A stretch of 64,000 nt of DNA, taken from Camellia lanceoleosa (Eukaryota; Streptophyta; Magnoliopsida; Ericales; Theaceae). The stretch lies in assembly GCA_025200525.1 (NCBI GenBank), contig CM045763.1, positions 66,599,018-66,663,017 on the forward strand. Direction: 5' to 3'. Position numbers and translations under genes: made by a program. The notes below the pieces were generated by a model. The model was not told the origin of the DNA. It ran no database searches and saw nothing but the letters and a program-made list of their open reading frames with translations. Every line of letters begins with the position of its first letter. The stretch's first letter is position 1. Shown here in pieces: positions 50,105 to 60,099 of this stretch.

Positions 50105-51148
50105 TTATAGCTCTTTCCCGGTAGTTTTGGGGTTAGGCTTTGGTGTAGCAGTTGATACTGCTGCGCTTGGTGCAGCTTTACTATTGCCCTGAGCAGTGGA
50201 AGGGCAATCTTTAACCATGTGGCCCACCTTGCCACACCTGTAACAAGCACCAGAGATTTTATAACAAACTCCTTTATGGTTCTTACCACATTCGGAACAG
50301 AGCGGTATAGACCGGTTCTCTTGACTAGAAATAGTCGTTGACCCTGTATTTTGCTTTTTGTTCAACGGGTTGTTTTTGCCTTTCTTGAACTTAAAACCCT
50401 GCCTTTTACCACGTCAGACACTGGTGTTTCAGTTTGTTTCAGTGCCTCGATGTTTGACTCGGCTATCAATGCTCGGTCAAGAACATTTACATATTTCGGT
50501 AGCTTCAAAACATTTATTCTGTCCAGTATTGTAACATTAAGGCCGCCTTCAAACTTCCTGGCCTTCTTATAGTTGGTGGCCACCATGTGTGGTGCATATC
50601 TAGCAAGCTCGGTGAACTTTGTTTCATATTCAACAACGGACATTGTGCCCTGTTTCAGGTGCTCAAATTCAGTCACCTTTTTGTCCCTGACACACTGAGG
50701 GAAGTACTTTTCGAAAAAGGACTCCTTAAACTGAGCCAATGTTAGAACGGTGTTGGTGTCACGGACTAGCATCCACCACCTTCTGGCATCTTCTTGAAAG
50801 GTGAAGGTAGCTAACAGTACTTTATGTGCCTCAGTCTTCAAACAATTTCTCAGTCTTCAAAACCCATGCTTCAGCTTTTAGTGGCTCAAGACCTCCCTAA
50901 AAGGATGGCGGTTTCATTTTGCTGAACTTCTGGGTAAGAGCAATTATGTCCTCATCATTAACATTCTGTTCCGACTGTACCGGAGGAGGAGGTAGGGGTT
51001 GTTGGTTCTGTTGTTGGTGTTGTTGCCTTAAGGCCTTAGTCAGTAATTCAACAGTTCTTTCCAGTCTGGCCATTCTAGCCTCAGATGATTCAGGTTCAGT
51101 AGTAGTGTTTGCATTATCTATTTCACTATATATGCAACACAGTAACAA
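50105..51148 (-). pseudogene. gag: Element B gag with CCHC zinc knuckle
   Basis: Three overlapping-frame pieces: 50897-51148 (MARLERTVELLTKALRQ, Gln/Pro-rich, MKPPSF then stop), 50362-50841 (HKVLLATFTFQEDARRWWML, KYVNVLDRALIAESNIEAL) and 50105-50365 (CSECGKNHKGVCYK and CYRCGKVGHMVKDCP, a CCHC finger). A TAG follows PPSF and a small deletion near 50845 breaks the frame. The order is identical to element A gag. Confidence 0.9.
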
Positions 51149-51310
51149 TAAACATATGCAGTTACATACTTAAACAAATTATCATATTAACATATATTCA
51201 GTCATGTCCACACACACTTTTCATGCTCATGCAATGCCCTGATTGCTTTTCTAGGACACCCTATAGCTCATTTGGACACGTGTGTGCGGTATAACTCGTG
51301 GTTAAGTATC

Positions 51311-51322
51311 GCTCTGATACCA
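51311..51322 (-). other. Element B primer binding site (tRNA-iMet)
   Basis: TGGTATCAGAGC on minus, 3 nt after the 5' LTR end, as in element A. Confidence 0.92.
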
Positions 51323-51325
51323 CTC

Positions 51326-53841
51326 TGTCACGACCCAAACCCGCCCCTATGGGTTTAGTACCGTAACCGGCCAGTAATCCGAGATTACCGAAGGCCTGCT
51401 TAACAGTAAGACAGTAATATAGAGTACAGGGGCATGGTGGAAGCCAAAACAGTAAATAACAATGTCCAATAAGCTGTGACAGTGTGTATGCAAAAAGACT
51501 TTTCATACATATATATATATATACACAGTACAGAACAGTATGCACAATATTTACAATCATTCAGAACAGGGACCAAATCCCTATAAAACAATACAGTACA
51601 GTGCTATGTCTATACAGTTATACAAAACAGATACAGAGACAGATGGGGGAAATTAAAACACCCCTAAGCCATAGCTTGACAGGCTTGGAACATCGCAGTG
51701 AGGCACAGTAGTTGGCTTGACAAAACTGGAGTTTACCCCGACGCTTTTAGCAACGGTCCGGTACCTGTATACCTACATATATGTATATATATGTGCAGTG
51801 AGCTAAAGCCCAGTGAATAACATAATGCGTAAAGAGGTTTAGAATGAATGTCCTTCAGTATGAAAAACAGTCGTTTTAATTAGTATATCAGTTGTTCAGT
51901 CCAGTAAATAGTCATATGTGGTACATCTATTAGTATAGTAGTACAGTAAACAGTAGGTCTAAAAACCTAACAAGACAAGAATCTTGAAAGACCTAATAAA
52001 TAATGATGGCCATCAATCAAGAAAAGAGTGGTTCCAACAAGGGAACCGACAAAGATCTCTATACCAGTAATAATAAACAGTAATTGCTAAGGATGCCACA
52101 ATACAGTTCAGAATATAGGACATACATTCATTCGATTAACAGTATCAGTTCAGAAAACAGTTCAGTTAAACAGTCAGAAATATTCACAGTTGAACATATC
52201 TTTACACAATTGTTACTCACAGAGTTCTGGGATACAATTAGGCTAAAGCGTGTCTCTAGTCGCCAACCCTACACAGTTTACAGAACGAACACATACTAAG
52301 CTACACAGTTGGAAAAGATAATAACTTAATCCCTAATTGCCTCAGTGTGTTCTACATCTATATCCTCATTAAGATGCCTTAAACTAGGCCTAAGAATGCC
52401 TATGATGAAATGAGGATGCAAAGATGCACTTTAAAGCATTTTTTAGAATTTTCAGAAAACAGGGGTCTTGCTCGAGCGTGGCTTTCTACGCTCGAGCGGA
52501 CATGCAGACAAAGGATCTCCGCTCGAGCGTGACTTCCGTCGCTCAAGCGGATTGTAAGTTACAATGAAAATACTGGATGCTCAAAATTCACGCTCGACAA
52601 GCGCTCGACCCTCACTCGAGCATGAGACACAAGTCCTCGCTCGAGTGTGGATTCTCTCGCTCGAGCGGACTATAAGCTCATGCAAAGTACTGGATGCACG
52701 CATTTCACGCTCGAGTGTCACTTTACTCGCTCGAGCGGGAGGCATGATCACAAAGTGTACGCTCGAGCGTGGACTTCCTCGCTCGAGCGTGGGTCTAAAA
52801 TCTGGAAATTCCAGATTTGAACCTCAAGCTCAAAACCAAGTTTAAATGTACTAAATTCGATCCTCTTGGGCTAAATTTCTGGAAAACATTTATAAACACA
52901 TAGAATAACATGTTTCAAACCTCAATTTGTAAAATCAAAGCCCAAGGGTAGTTTAATCAAACTCAATTTCAAACCAATTTTCATGAACAAGATGAACATG
53001 GAACATGCATGGATTTAAACCAATTTAAAGCTTTAAAATACAAGCTCAAATGAGCTAACTCTTACAAAAACATGATGAATTCATGATCTATTCTCAAAAC
53101 ACGGACATGCATGTGAGGAATTATGAACTACAACCTCAAAACTTCAATATATATACATGCATGCAACAATTAAGCTTCAACACAACAATTTGGGCCATAA
53201 ATTGGCTCTAGTCTACAACTTTGCTCTAAACCATGCAAGAATCAATTTAAACACAAGAATGAGAAGATGAATTTCTACCTTAAGCCTTGAATTATAGGCA
53301 AGGAAACTTAATTTTGCAATTCACTCCTTAATTCCTTTAATCTTCAAGCCAAATTGAGATGAAATCACACTCTCTCTTATCTCACTCTCTCTAGTCGGCT
53401 ATCACAAGGAAAAAGGGGCTAATGAAATGTTTTGTAATGCACAAGAATGAGTCTTCAAAGTGTTAAGTAAGTGGCCCACTAGTGGTGGCAAAATGGTGAA
53501 TAAAGCAACTTGTGGAATTAACCTATTTTAATCTAATTTAATCGTACTAAATCACATTTCAGGTAAATATGTCATAAAATCACATAAATTATGATTAACA
53601 CAGAACATCAATCAGTTTCGGATTTGGCCGCCGATAAGGCCTTCAGTTTGCAGTTTAAACGTAAATACACAAACAGATAATCAAACAGGCAACAGATAGA
53701 TATACAATTAAACAGATATACTCAATAATTGGGCCCATATTTGATTAGTCTGCTCAAGATTTCAACCGCCAATTACCCATCATAATCGATCTCGTTTAAC
53801 AAAGGATCGAATTAATCAAGAAGATGGTGAGGGTTGTTACA
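51326..53841 (-). repeat. Element B 5' LTR
   Basis: 2,516 bp from TGTAACAACC (53841) to TGACA (51326) on minus. It is nearly colinear with 44071-46591 and differs by scattered substitutions and short indels, such as near 44640-44700 against 51895-51960. Confidence 0.92.
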
Positions 53842-55200
53842 CCTGATCTGCTAGGTCGTCTTTTTCTTTCTCTTTTGAGTCTGTTGTAACAGAAGAATCG
53901 GACGATTTGGATGTGCTTAATGTGAATGGAATGGATGTGGTTTCTAAGTACTTTTCTGTGCCCTTGATTTATTGTATTAATCAGGACTTTCAAAACTTTG
54001 ATGAAAACGACAGGGAAGAAATTCCTCCGGTTTTGCAACGCTTAATTGATCAAGAGCAGGAAAGATTTGTTAAACCATTAGTTGATGAAATCACTGTTGT
54101 TAATGTTGGTACTGAGGAGGACCCACGGCTGGTCCAGATCAGGTCCACGTTGTCTTCGGAGGAACGTGAGCACTTAGTCGCTTTATTAAAAGATTTCAAA
54201 GATGTTTTCGCGTGGTCCTACTTAGACATGCCTAGAATCGATCTTGAGATTGTACAGCACCGGATCCCTCTTGACCCCGAGGCCCGACCCGTTAAACAGA
54301 AACTCAGGAGGATCTGCCCGGACTGGGCTCTCAAGATTAAAGAAGAGGTCAAGCAAATTGACGCAGGGTTCCTGCCGGTATCCGAATACCCAACTTGGTT
54401 GGCCAACATTGTTCCGGTGCCGAAGAAGGATGGTAGGATCCGGGTATGCGTGGATTTCAGGGATTTGAACAGAGCTAGTCCGAAGGACGACTTTCCCTTG
54501 CCGCATATTGATGAGTTAATGGACTTCACAGTGAGGCATGCTTTACTTTCGTTCATGGATGGATTCTCGGGCTATAATCAGATAGTGATGGCACCTGAAG
54601 ACCGGTAGAAGACTGCTTTCACCACCCCGTGGGGGACTTACTGTTATAAGGTGATGCCATTTGCGTTGAAGAACGCTGGAGCTACATATCAACGAGCCGC
54701 GACCACAATATTGCATGACATGATCCACAAAGAGGTTGAGGTGTACATGGACGACATGATTGTCAAATCCAAAGAAAGAGAGGGCCATTACACCGCCTTG
54801 CAAAAGTTTTTTCAAAGGATTAGAGAATTTTGCCATGCATCAATCGCCGAAATGTACATTCAAGGTTACAAGAGGGAAAATGTCGGGGTTTCGACACGAG
54901 AGGTATCGAAGTCGACCCTTCCAAAATCAAGGCCATCTTAGAAATGCCACCACCAAGGACTGAAAAGGAGGTGCGAGGCTTTCTGGTTAAAGTGCGATTC
55001 ATAAGACAATTTATCTCAAAATTAACCTTGACTTGTGAACCACTTTTTGGTCTCTTGAAGAAAGGAAAGAAGTTCCAATGGGATGGCCGATGCCAAGCTG
55101 CTTTTAAACAGATCAAGGAATACTTACAGAACCCACCCGTATTGTCACCACCTAAGCCGGGGAAGCCGTTGATTTTGTACCTTTCAAAGGATCGAAACTA
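53842..55200 (+). pseudogene. pol: Element C reverse transcriptase
   Basis: The open frame 53907-54608 holds the RT N-terminus (FAWSYLDMPRIDLEIVQHRI, NIVPVPKKDGRIRVCVDFRD, SFMDGFSGYNQIVMAPED) and ends at a TAG (54606-54608). The frame continues with TAFTTPWGTYCYKVMPFALK and VYMDDMIVKS, so the YMDD catalytic box is intact near 54747-54758. Frameshifts near 54830-54890 break the segment around KCTFKVTRGKM. RT then resumes as GIEVDPSKIKAILEMPPPRT. Tat-lineage sequence. Confidence 0.9.
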
Positions 55201-56000
55201 CGATAACAGCATGCTATGCAGAATCGAGGATAAGATGGAGAGGGCTATCTACTATTTGAGTAAGAAGATGCTGGAGTATGAAACCCGCTACATACCGTTA
55301 GAAAAGGCTTGCTTAGCCTTGGTATGGGCTACTAGGAAGCTGCGGCACTACCTATTAGCTCACTCTGTAATGTTGGTGTCAAGATTAGATCCCATCAAAT
55401 ATCTCTTCGAGAAACCAGCACTTACGGGTAGGCTAGCTCGTTGGTTGCTGTTGCTTTCTGAATTCGATCTGAAATATGTGACGCGCAAGTCTGTCAAGGG
55501 AAGAACAGTAACGGAGTTCTTAGCCGATCATCCAGTGGAAAGAGGTGAAGCAGTTGAGTACTTATTCCCAGATGAGGCCATTTTGCATATCGACGATGAA
55601 TTTTGGACGATGTACTTTGACAGAGCATCAAATCAGTATGGGTATGGGGTAGAAGTGTTGCTGATAGCACCCGACAAGTCCCGTATCCCTCTAGCATTTA
55701 AACTCCGGTTCAAAGTCTCGAACAACGAAGCAGAGTATGAAGCATGCATCGCTGGTTTAGAAGCCGCCCTAGAACTAGGGGCAAAACGGTTGGACGTCAT
55801 CGGGGACTCGAACCTTATTGTATCTCAAGCGAAAGGAGATTGGAAAGTCAAAGAAGAAAAGATGATAATGTATTACCAGACCTTGGACTTGTTGATTCCT
55901 CGGTTTGAGAAGCTGAACTTCGCTCATCTGTTAAGAGAGAACAATAGGTTTGCAGATGCACTAGCAACTCTATCTTCCATGATAGACATCCCTTTTGGAG
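55201..56000 (+). pseudogene. pol: Element C dual RNase H (retroviral-type plus archaeal-type)
   Basis: Within the open frame 54830-56398, a first RNase H region runs from LILYLSKDRNYDNSMLCRIE through YLSKKMLEYETRYIPLEKAC and VSRLDPIKYLFEKP to FLADHPVERG. A second one follows: WTMYFDRASNQYGYGVEVLL, VSNNEAEYEACIAGLEAALE, LDVIGDSNLIVSQAKGDW and RENNRFADALATLSSM. The additional archaeal-type RNase H after the first is the hallmark of the Tat lineage. In this copy DGA at the first Asp of the second domain reads DRA. Confidence 0.88.
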
Positions 56001-57334
56001 TCCAGATGCGTCTGATCATCATTGACCAAAAGTTTGCGTCGGCTTACGAGTCCATTGCTACCATAGAAGAGGTTCAAGACGAGAACCCTTGGTATTACGA
56101 TATCTGGAACTTCTTAGAGAAAGAAGCGTATCCACTAGGGGCAAATGTCAAGGATAAAGGGGCAATCAGAAGAATGGCTTCTCAATTCATCATCTGTGGA
56201 GGTAAACTGTACAAGAGAAGTCATCTGGGAATGCATAAACTGTGTGTCGACGTCGAAGAATCGAAGAGCCTGATGGAGGCCATCCATGGAGGAGAGTGCG
56301 GAGCGCACATGAATGGGGTGATGCTAGCCCGAAAAATTCTCAGACAGGGTTACTACTGGTCCACCATGGAGGAGGATTGTATCGGCTTTGTTCGGTGATG
56401 CCACAAATGTCAGATACATGCAAACCACATGAACATCTCGCCGTCGAAACTATACAATATGACTTCGCCATAGCCATTTTCAGTTTGGGGAATCGATGTG
56501 ATCGGGGCTGTCACTCCGAAGGGGTCTAATGGGCATGAGTTCATTCTGGTCACGATAGATTATTTCACAAAGTGGGTTGAGGCCCAATCTTATGCGGTGT
56601 TGAAGGCTTCACATGTTGCGAAATTCATCAGAAACAACATCATTTGTCGCTACGGGGTCCTGAATGAGATCATTTCAGATAACGGTTCCCACTTCAAGAA
56701 GGAAGTGATTGACTTGTTGGAAAAATACAACGTTGATTTTCATAAGTCATCCACATATCAGCCGCAGACTAATGGAGCAGTTGAGGCCGCCAACAAGAAC
56801 ATCAAACACATTTTGCAGAAGATGGTGGAAACCTACTGTGACTGGCTAGATAAGTTGTCATTCGCTCTGTGGGGCTATCGGACTTCAATTAGAACTTCCA
56901 CTGGAGCGACTCCGAATTCATTAGTTTACGGGATGGAGGCCGTTCTACCTATCGAAATTGAAGTTCTGTCATTGCGAGTGCTGGTTGAGTGTCAGATGGC
57001 CGAAGCAGATTGGCAGCAGAGCAGATTTGAAGAACTCATGCTCTTTGATGAAAGAAGACTGAAAGCACTGTACCATGTTCAAGGTTATTAGCGACGAATT
57101 GCCAAGGCTTTCAACAAGAAGGTTAAGTCCCTAAATTTGAAAGAATGAGATTTGGCGCTCAAAGACAACCGAGCTCTCATCCATGACCCTAGGGGCAAGT
57201 TCAGACCTAATTGGACCGGTCCTTACATCATCAAGTCTATCTGGTCAGGTGGAGCTGTCGTTCTGATAGACCTAGATGGCCTGGAATTCTCACAGCCGAT
57301 CAACATGAACAAGTTGAAGAAATATTACCCCTGA
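56001..57334 (+). pseudogene. pol: Element C integrase
   Basis: The zinc-binding part (MEAIHGGECGAHMNGVMLAR, ILRQGYYWSTMEEDC, CHKCQ) is cut by TGA at 56396-56398, and TAG lies at 56471-56473. The DDE core is in 56498-57091: WGIDVIGAVTPKG (Asp), EIISDNGSHFKKE (Asp), TNGAVEAANKNIKHILQKMV (Glu). TAG at 57089-57091 and TGA near 57147 precede the C-terminal part (FRPNWTGPYIIKSIWSGGAV, NMNKLKKYYP). The natural stop is 57332-57334. Confidence 0.92.
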
Positions 57335-57342
57335 GAGGCTCG

Positions 57343-57450
57343 CTAGGTCGAAAACCCGAAAGGGCGACCTAGGCAAAAGTTAGAGCATGAAAAATTTGAA
57401 ATTACAAAAACTGAGCTCGCAAGGTTGAAAACCCACAAAGGGCGGCCTTG
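57343..57450 (+). ncRNA. Two tandem RNA hairpins after the pol stop
   Basis: Hairpin 1: CTAGGTCG (57343-57350) pairs with CGACCTAG (57365-57372); inside, CCC-GAAA-GGG forms a short stem with a GNRA-type loop. Hairpin 2: CAAGGTTG (57420-57427) pairs with CGGCCTTG (57443-57450) through two G-U wobbles, with CCC-ACAAA-GGG inside. Both are followed by GCAAAAGTTAGAGC. It lies 9 nt after the pol stop, so it would be in the element's 3' UTR. Function unknown. Confidence 0.55.
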
Positions 57451-57478
57451 GCAAAAGTTAGAGCGTAAAAGGAGAGTG

Positions 57479-57985
57479 AAAATACTCAAGTGAACCCGAG
57501 CTTGAACTACGTAAGGCCATTTTTGGGATACGTAGGCAACTTTATCCTGAAGTTCAGCCATAAACTTTTCCTTGATCAACTTTGTCCATTTGATCATTTC
57601 GGTCATCTTTGTCTATTCAGCATTCAAGAGCTTCGGTTGTGATCTCCAAGTGCAGTGCTACTCAGACTAGGGGCAACTTTCCAGTTGCTAGGATCCGGGG
57701 TTGTGCATCTCAGTGACAGATCTCAGGCGTATCCAGTTCTGATCCATGTCGAAAATGGTTTTGAAAAGTTTTAATAAAAGTTGATTTTGTTCAAATTAAT
57801 CTCTTTACAACTTAGACTATTTTTTGACCAAAGCGGAAAATTTTCAGTACCCACAACTTTCAATTTTATTGATTTCAATACAGAGTCCTCCTGCTCTTGC
57901 ATACAAATTGAAGTTGCTTTTGGTTATATTCATAAAGAAAAACTTGAAAGTACTGCTAAAGCAATAAATTCGGGGCATAGATAAG
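57479..57985 (+). other. Element C 3' untranslated stretch between pol and antisense genes
   Basis: It contains GAACTACGTAAGGCC and GGATACGTAGGCAAC, phrases with a shared TACGTA core, in a form often seen after pol in Tat elements. No coding sequence was recognised. Confidence 0.45.
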
Positions 57986-59255
57986 TCAAATGTTCCTACG
58001 CCCCCTCCCAGAGCTGATGGAAGCTTCTAATGACAAGCTGGGCCCAATCTGTGCCTTTTCATTGAGCCAATCTACGCATTCGTCAGGCAAAGTGCAACCG
58101 AAAGTGGGAGCAGGGGCCAAGAGCTCTCTAGTCCTCCATGTTGTGGCATATTGAGCAAGCTGCGCGCCTCGGACCAAAAATGCAACAGGGTACTCTATCC
58201 CCTTTGTCGGGCAAATCTGATCGTGGCCGAACTGGCACTAGAACCGGAAAGAAAAGTAGAACACACAGTGTGTCAGGCCGATCAACTGAATCCCGGGCTG
58301 GCGGGACATATTGTAGCTCATTGTCGATAGATTGAGCCAAGGACAACGCCAAACAATGCGATCTGCGGACAAACTACACATCCAGTCGAACCACCATCCC
58401 TCATCCAGGGAATCGACTAGACGACGTCGGAAGAAGTAGCCGCGAGCTGAGTATGCTGTACAAGAGTCCACAACTTGCAACTTATCCATCAACCACACCT
58501 GGGGAGGGATGGAAAATGAGAGATTAAAGAATAAAGAGATGTACGATGAGAGAAAAGTGAGAAAAGGGCTTTGTGAGAAAAACCGAGCTTGAGGGCCGAG
58601 TGAGGTGAGCAATATATATGTGAGATAGGGTGGGAAACATTACCTGCAGCAGTAGTGGACTCCCTGCAAATCTGGTTGTTTCTCGGCGATGGAAAGCATC
58701 CAAGCTCATCAGTGTCTCGGCCAATGTCATGGCAATGCAGCTCTTACCCTCTTTCAAGCCTTAGGCAACTTCAACCAGACGAACACTAGATCCTCGGGAG
58801 CCTGAGGCAAGCAAGAAATAAGATAGCATGCACAAACAAAGGGCATGTCGCCGAAAGTCTTGCCAATGATGGTCATCGCGGTCACCGGCATCGAAAAACC
58901 GACAAATCAAACTCGGAATATCTAGCATTCCATCACAAATCAAAGATCGAGCGTTGTGCATAGTGAGCCCACACATTTGCCCTAAGGCTTGAGCATAGCC
59001 GAAGCGAGTTAGCAAGATCTCCTCGTTACGCCTGACTCCATCAAAGCTTGAAATCTTGAAGGTATGACACATCTCTTGCCGCCGGTTAAAGACATGTGTT
59101 CCGGATTCCAAACCTCGCTGCATGGAGAAAGGAAAGATGTAAAAAGTGCTCAACGTGAATAGTGCATTCAAGCTGAAGCCCCGGAAGTTCAACTTTTCCG
59201 AGCCGTCTAAAGTAGCAATTCAAGTTGCGAGATTTTCGATGAGGAATGCCTCCAT
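57986..59255 (-). pseudogene. Antisense two-exon gene of element C, uncharacterised retroelement-associated protein
   Basis: Exon 1 is 59255-58644 (MEAFLIENLAT start) and exon 2 is 58498-57986; the GT-AG intron keeps the phase (LLLQ|VWLMDKLQVVD). The predicted protein is about 375 residues. Conserved-looking segments are RRNEEILLTRFGYAQALGQM, DHHWQDFRRHALCLCMLSYF, GKSCIAMTLAETLMSLDAFH, GLSADRIVWRCPW-like LSADRIVWRCPWLNLSTMSY and a region ending GRGRRNI. From memory it resembles plant DUF7745-type proteins, but this is not certain. In-frame stops: TGA 59220-59222, TAA 58761-58763, TAG 58238-58240, so it is dead. No nuclease or polymerase motif is visible. It runs antisense to pol, directly after it. 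Confidence 0.6.
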
Positions 59256-60099
59256 TTTGATGCAAAACTGAGATGAAATAAAAGAACCACGAAGCTGGAA
59301 CTCTTATAGAGGATAAGGCACTATTTGGGGACACGTGTCGAGAATCTGGTGGTCGCCAAACCAGGTGGTCGGCTGACCACTTTTTTTGGTAGGCCGACCA
59401 CCCCTTTGGTCTCCAAGGAAGAAAGCTGGTCGGCCAGCTCTCTCTGGTGGTCGGCCATGGAGGAAATTTGGTATTTGGTCTTTTCCCAGTCTCTAAAAGA
59501 GGGCTCCTAGCTTTTCCATGTGTTGGGAGTATCGAAGGTCTGCGTTTCTCTCTATTTCAGACACATTCTATCGCCCGTTTTGTCCGAATTGCATTTGTTT
59601 ATCGAGTTGTCGTTGAGTTTTGTTTATCGAGTTGTTGTCGAGCTTTGTTTATCGAGTTGTTGTTGAGTTTTGCTTATCGAGTCGAGTTGTTAAGTTTATC
59701 AAGTTGTTAAGTTTTATCGAGTTGTCAAGTTTTGTTCGTTGAGTTGTTACTCTTTGTTTATCAACATTCGTCGAGATTTGCTTATCGAGGTGTAAACTTG
59801 CTAAGGTGTTGTTGTTTCTTAGCAAGTTAAGTTGTTTATTTTTGTTGCGTCGGTTCACTAATTGACTTGGCAATTTTCATTCAATCTCATTCTTGTGCAA
59901 AATGACGCGATGCGATGTTAAGAACATAAAATACAACACTTTTTCAAAAAGCTGTTTCATTCCATCATGCTTTCTTTGTTACAACATTTTACAACAAGGG
60001 TACAAGTTTTACAGAAAATAAAACTGCCTAATAATGTACAATGTGCTACAACTACTAGTAAAAAAGGCAAATAAAGCAGGAACATCTGCATCAGTGCTC
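59256..60099. other. Spacer between the two antisense genes with palindromes and a minisatellite
   Basis: 59340-59460 has five GGTCGGC/GGCCGACC motifs. On plus, CTCTAAAAGAGG at 59491-59502 resembles the TATA region of the element C LTR. Positions 59597-59755 are a degenerate tandem repeat (see next). 60000-60099 would be the 3' UTR of the PMD gene. No coding sequence was found. Confidence 0.5.
59597..59755 (+). repeat. Minisatellite, TTTATCGAGTTGTTG-type unit
   Basis: Six or more degenerate copies of TTTATCGAGTTGT(TG) followed by TTGAGTTTTG, spaced about 25-28 bp. Confidence 0.75.

Larger units (their letters stand above)
44071..53841 (-). mobile_element. Element B: Tekay-clade chromovirus nested in element C
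   Basis: 9.8 kb with LTRs of about 2.5 kb at both ends, PBS to tRNA-iMet, gag, protease, RT, RNase H, integrase and a C-terminal chromodomain, all on minus. Borders are TGTAACAACC at 53841 and TGACA at 44071. The flanking 5-mers CCACA and CCTGA do not match well, so the target duplication has mutated or is absent. It interrupts the pol polyprotein of element C between the protease region and RT. Confidence 0.92.

Noticed and set aside
44066..53846. Target duplication for element B
   Set aside because: CCACA and CCTGA share only three of five positions, not enough to claim.
59117..59160. Intron ending at the CATGCAG acceptor in the shorter antisense gene
   Set aside because: The only donors would give an intron of about 40 nt, too short for plants, and the frame is open across it.
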